Below, piece after piece: positions 60,749 to 64,000 of a DNA stretch of 64,000 bases (its first letter is position 1; every line of letters starts with the position of its first letter). The notes beneath the pieces were generated by a model that saw only the letters and a program-made list of their open reading frames with translations, made no database searches and was not told the origin of the DNA. A program made the position numbers and the translations under genes. Source of the DNA: Gammaproteobacteria bacterium (GTDB lineage: Bacteria; Pseudomonadota; Gammaproteobacteria; Pseudomonadales; Pseudohongiellaceae); the NCBI GenBank assembly GCA_003556835.1, contig PWQG01000243.1, positions 1 through 64,000 of the forward strand, read 5' to 3'.

Positions 60749-63700
60749 ATGCAGGGTATCGATCTCTTCAACGCTCCATTGCCGAAAAAAACAGGCACAT
60801 CCATCGACTGGCAGGACCTGGCCGACGGCGAGCTTGTGCTCGCCATTGCCAACACGGCGCGACAGCACGCCGGGCCCCTGCTGCTGATCACGGGCAACAG
60901 CGCCGAGGCAGAGCGCCTGCAAAGGGAACTGCGTTTCTTCTGCGGCGGGGACGGACAATTGCCCGTCCACCTCTTTCCGGATTGGGAAACCCTGCCCTAT
61001 GATAATTTCTCACCCCACCAGGACATCATCTCGGATCGGCTCAACACGCTGTATCAGCTCCCGCTTCTGAGTCGGGGTATTCTCATCGTGCCGGTCAACA
61101 GCCTGATGCACCGGCTGCCGCCCCATGAATACGTGACCGGCGGAAGCCTGGTGCTCGACGCCGGCGACCATTTCGATATCGACAGCATGCGCGAGAACCT
61201 GGTCAATGCTGCCTACAATGCCGTCGATTCGGTCTACGAGCATGGTGAGTTCGCCGTGCGCGGCGCCATCATGGACATTTTCCCGATGGGCAGCGACCAG
61301 CCCTACCGGATCGATCTGTTTGATGACGAGATCTAGAGCCTGCGCACCTTTGATCCCGAGTCACAACGATCCCGGGACACCGTCGACAGCATCCGGCTGC
61401 TGCCGGGACGTGAGTACCCGCTCAACCAGGACAGCATCCGCCGCTTCCGGGGCGCTTTCCGGGAACAGTTCGATGTCGACACCCGTCAGTGCAATCTCTT
61501 CCAGGACATCAGCCAGGGTATCAATTCACCGGGCATCGAATATTTCCTGCCCCTGTTTTTCGACCGGCTCGATACCCTGTTTTCCTACCTGCCGGATAAC
61601 GCCCTGGTGATCCGCAGCAGTCAACTGGAGACGGATGCCCATCGCTTCTGGACCGACATCCAGAACCGCTATGAGAGCCGCCGGCACAACCGGGAACACC
61701 CCCTGCTGCCGCCGGAGCAGATATTCCTGCCGCCGGAGGAGATTTTTGCAGCACTGCAGAACCATGCCGTCGTTCGCCTTCGAAGCACCGAATCGGAAGC
61801 CGGTTCTTCACGCGCACTTCCGGATGTGGCCGTTCAGGCCCAGGCCAGTGATCCATTGGCCGCCCTGCGCCAGTTTCTGGAAACCCACCAGGACCACAGG
61901 ATCCTGTTCTGCGCTGAATCGGCCGGTCGCCGCGAAGCCTTGCTGGATCTGCTCGCGCCCCTGGAACTGAACCCGAGCCCGGTGGCGGGCTGGGATGAAT
62001 TTCTTGGCAGCACAGAAACCATCTGCATCACCGTGGCCCCGGTCGACGAAGGCCTGGTGCTGGAAGACCGGAAACTGGCCCTGATCACCGAGACGCGGCT
62101 GTTCGGACGCCGGGTGGCACAACGCCGGCGTCGCAAACGTGTACAGGACAACACCGACTTCATCATCAAGAACCTGACCGAGTTGCATCCGGGCGCCGCC
62201 GTGGTGCATGCCGAGCACGGGGTTGGTCGATACCGGGGCCTGCAGACCCTGAACATTGATGGGCAGGAAACCGAATTCCTGACCCTGGAGTATGCCAGGC
62301 AGGCGAAACTCTACGTGCCCGTCTCCTCCCTACACCTGATCAGCCGCTACGGGGGCAGCGAACCCGACATGGCACCGCTGAACCAGCTGGGCAATGATCA
62401 ATGGCAACGGGCCCGGCGCAAGGCTGCCGAAAAGATCCGCGACACAGCTGCGGAATTGCTCGACATCTACGCCCGGCGTGAAGCGCGCAAAGGCCACATC
62501 TACCGCTGCGACAACATCGACTACAAGGCCTTCGCTGCCGGCTTCCCGTTCGAGGAAACCGCAGATCAGCAGGATGCCATCAATGCCGTGATCGCGGACA
62601 TGCAATCGACCCGCAGCATGGATCGACTGGTCTGTGGCGACGTCGGTTTCGGCAAGACCGAGGTGGCCATGCGCGCCGCCTTCATTGCCGTGCAGAACAA
62701 CCGGCAGGTGGCCATTCTGGTGCCAACCACCCTGCTCGCCCAACAACATTTTGAGAGTTTCCGTGACCGCTTCGCTGACTGGCCGGTGGTGATTGAACTC
62801 CTGTCACGCTTCCGTTCGGGCAAGCAGCAGGATGCCGCGCTGGAACGGATCCGCCAAGGCCAGAGCGATATCGTGGTCGGTACCCACAAACTGCTCCAGG
62901 GCAACATCGACTACAAGGATATCGGCCTGCTCATCATCGACGAGGAGCATCGCTTTGGTGTACAGCAGAAGGAAAAATTGAAGGCCCTGCGCGCCGAGGT
63001 CGACATCCTGACTCTGACCGCCACGCCGATCCCGCGCACGCTCAACCTGGCCATGTCCAGTGTGCGCGACCTGTCACTGATCGCCACTGCACCCGCCCGG
63101 CGCCTGGCGGTGAAAACCTTCGTGCGTGAGCGCCAGGACGAAATCGTCAAGGAAGCGGTGATGCGGGAACTGCTTCGTGGCGGCCAGGTCTTCTATCTAC
63201 ACAATGAAGTGAAGACCATCGCAAGGGCCGCCGAAGAATTGCGCGAATTGATCCCCGAGGCACGTATCGGTGTGGCACACGGGCAGCTGCCGGAACGCGA
63301 ACTGGAGCAGGTGATGAGTGACTTCTATCACAAGCGCTTCAACATCCTGGTCTGCTCCACCATCATCGAAACCGGCATCGACATTCCCAGCGCCAACACC
63401 ATCATCATTGAGCGCGCCGATCAGCTTGGACTGGCGCAGCTACACCAACTGCGTGGCCGGGTCGGTCGCTCACACCACCAGGCCTACGCCTATATGATGA
63501 CCCCGCCGTGGAAAGCCATGACCGACGATGCCCGCAAGCGCATCGAGGCGATCAGCGCCGCCAACACCCTGGGTGCCGGATTCACCCTGGCCAGCCATGA
63601 CCTGGAGATCCGCGGCGCAGGGGAAATCCTGGGAGACGAACAGAGCGGGCATATCCAGAAAATCGGCTTCACCCTCTATACAGAAATGCTGGAACAGGCC

Positions 63701-64000
63701 GTGGCCGCGATCCGCGACGGCCGAAGTCCGGACATCGATTTCACGCAGGGCAGCAGCGAGGTGAATCTGCGCATCCCCGCATTGATTCCGGAAGACTACC
63801 TGCCGGACATCCACAACCGCCTGATCACCTACAAACGCATTGCGGGAGCCCGGGATGCTGGAGAGCTGCGAGACTTGCAGGTGGAAATGATCGACCGCTT
63901 CGGCATGCTGCCGGAGCAGACCAAGCGGCTGTTCCGCGTCACGGAACTGAAGCTGCGCGCCCAGGCATTGGGCATCAACAAGATTGACGCCAGTGCGGGC
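60749..64000 (+). pseudogene. mfd: Transcription-repair coupling factor Mfd, interrupted by an amber codon; right end cut by the window
   Basis: ATP-dependent translocase that removes stalled RNA polymerase and recruits UvrA. The chosen ATG (MQGIDLFNAPLPKKTG) aligns with E. coli Mfd; a GTG upstream at 60620 is also in frame. The reading frame matches Mfd throughout: ADWETLPYD-like DWETLPYDNFSPHQDIISDR, the RNA-polymerase-interacting HAEHGVGRY region, Walker A GDVGFGKTE (630-638), DEEH (731-734) and RGRVGRSHHQAYAYM. It is broken by one TAG at 61334-61336, where the family has Glu in FDDEIxSLR. There is no frameshift, and the frame stays open to the window edge. As read, the product would be 195 residues. 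A read or assembly error, or suppression, are alternatives. Confidence 0.9.
61334..61336 (+). other. In-frame TAG in mfd
   Basis: The local codons read GAT GAC GAG ATC TAG AGC CTG CGC. E. coli Mfd reads DDEIDSLR here, so an acidic residue is expected. A GAG-to-TAG change (one base) explains it. The frame before and after the codon encodes conserved Mfd sequence with no other lesion. Confidence 0.95.

Overview
This window is about 64 kb of gene-dense, GC-rich, almost entirely chromosomal core DNA from a gammaproteobacterium. The inference rests on gene content and order: rne, etfBA, nagZ-lexA-topA, the trpF/accD/folC/dedD/cvpA/purF block with truA and fimV upstream, leuCD-asd, aroC-prmB, folE, sthA-apbE-nqr and gap-mfd. 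These are the neighbourhoods seen in Pseudomonas and related Pseudomonadales/Oceanospirillales-type genomes, although the blocks are joined differently here. The LexA operator is the classical gammaproteobacterial CTGT-N8-ACAG type. I see no tRNA, rRNA, insertion sequence, prophage or CRISPR array. I cannot name the species.

Layout. 1-3670: rne with its leader and a strong bidirectional terminator. 3712-10439 (minus): nagZ, hpt, an orphan Wzc-like tyrosine-kinase/chain-length protein, an 88-residue Cys-motif protein, a DUF4823 lipoprotein, a DUF1285 protein and etfBA. 10528-11241: SOS-controlled lexA. 11250-15003 (minus): topA and ilvE. 15256-17571: tatD, facing the DUF2835-pyrD-glutaredoxin operon. 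17774-25235 (plus): a tightly overlapping MoxR/DUF58/DUF4381/VWA (BatA)/VWA-TPR (BatBC)/BatD/SUI1 operon. It meets, tail to tail, a second MoxR/DUF58/TgpA-transglutaminase operon (25183-29172, minus). 29179-45374 (minus): purF, cvpA, dedD, folC, accD, trpA, trpB, trpF, truA, fimV, asd, leuD, leuC and aroC. 45433-46966: divergent prmB and folE. 46991-50002 (minus): DUF4892 OmpA-like protein, DUF4389 protein, gpsA and a CBS protein. 50111-58842 (minus): sthA, nqrM, apbE and nqrFEDCBA. 59121-60596 (minus): a long-form GAPDH. 60749-64000 (plus): mfd, which carries an in-frame amber codon and runs off the window.

How the genes work together. Several blocks are functional units: the Na+-pumping NADH:quinone reductase with its flavin transferase (ApbE) and iron-maturation factor (NqrM), beside soluble transhydrogenase; electron-transfer flavoprotein; tryptophan, leucine, chorismate and purine synthesis; and DNA damage response and topology (lexA, topA, mfd). 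The most system-like region is the pair of facing MoxR-ATPase/DUF58/VWA operons, one ending in a SUI1-type factor and the other in a periplasmic transglutaminase. The parts are known families whose joint function is poorly defined.

Most notable anomalies: the amber codon in mfd; a bacterial tyrosine-kinase-like protein with altered Walker A and A' motifs and no polysaccharide genes around it; a degenerate MIDAS in the BatB-BatC fusion; absence of leuB between leuD and asd; and several inverted repeats at promoters (etfB, leuC, rne). I did not find a clearly undescribed multi-gene system. All calls are from reading the sequence; no database search was possible.
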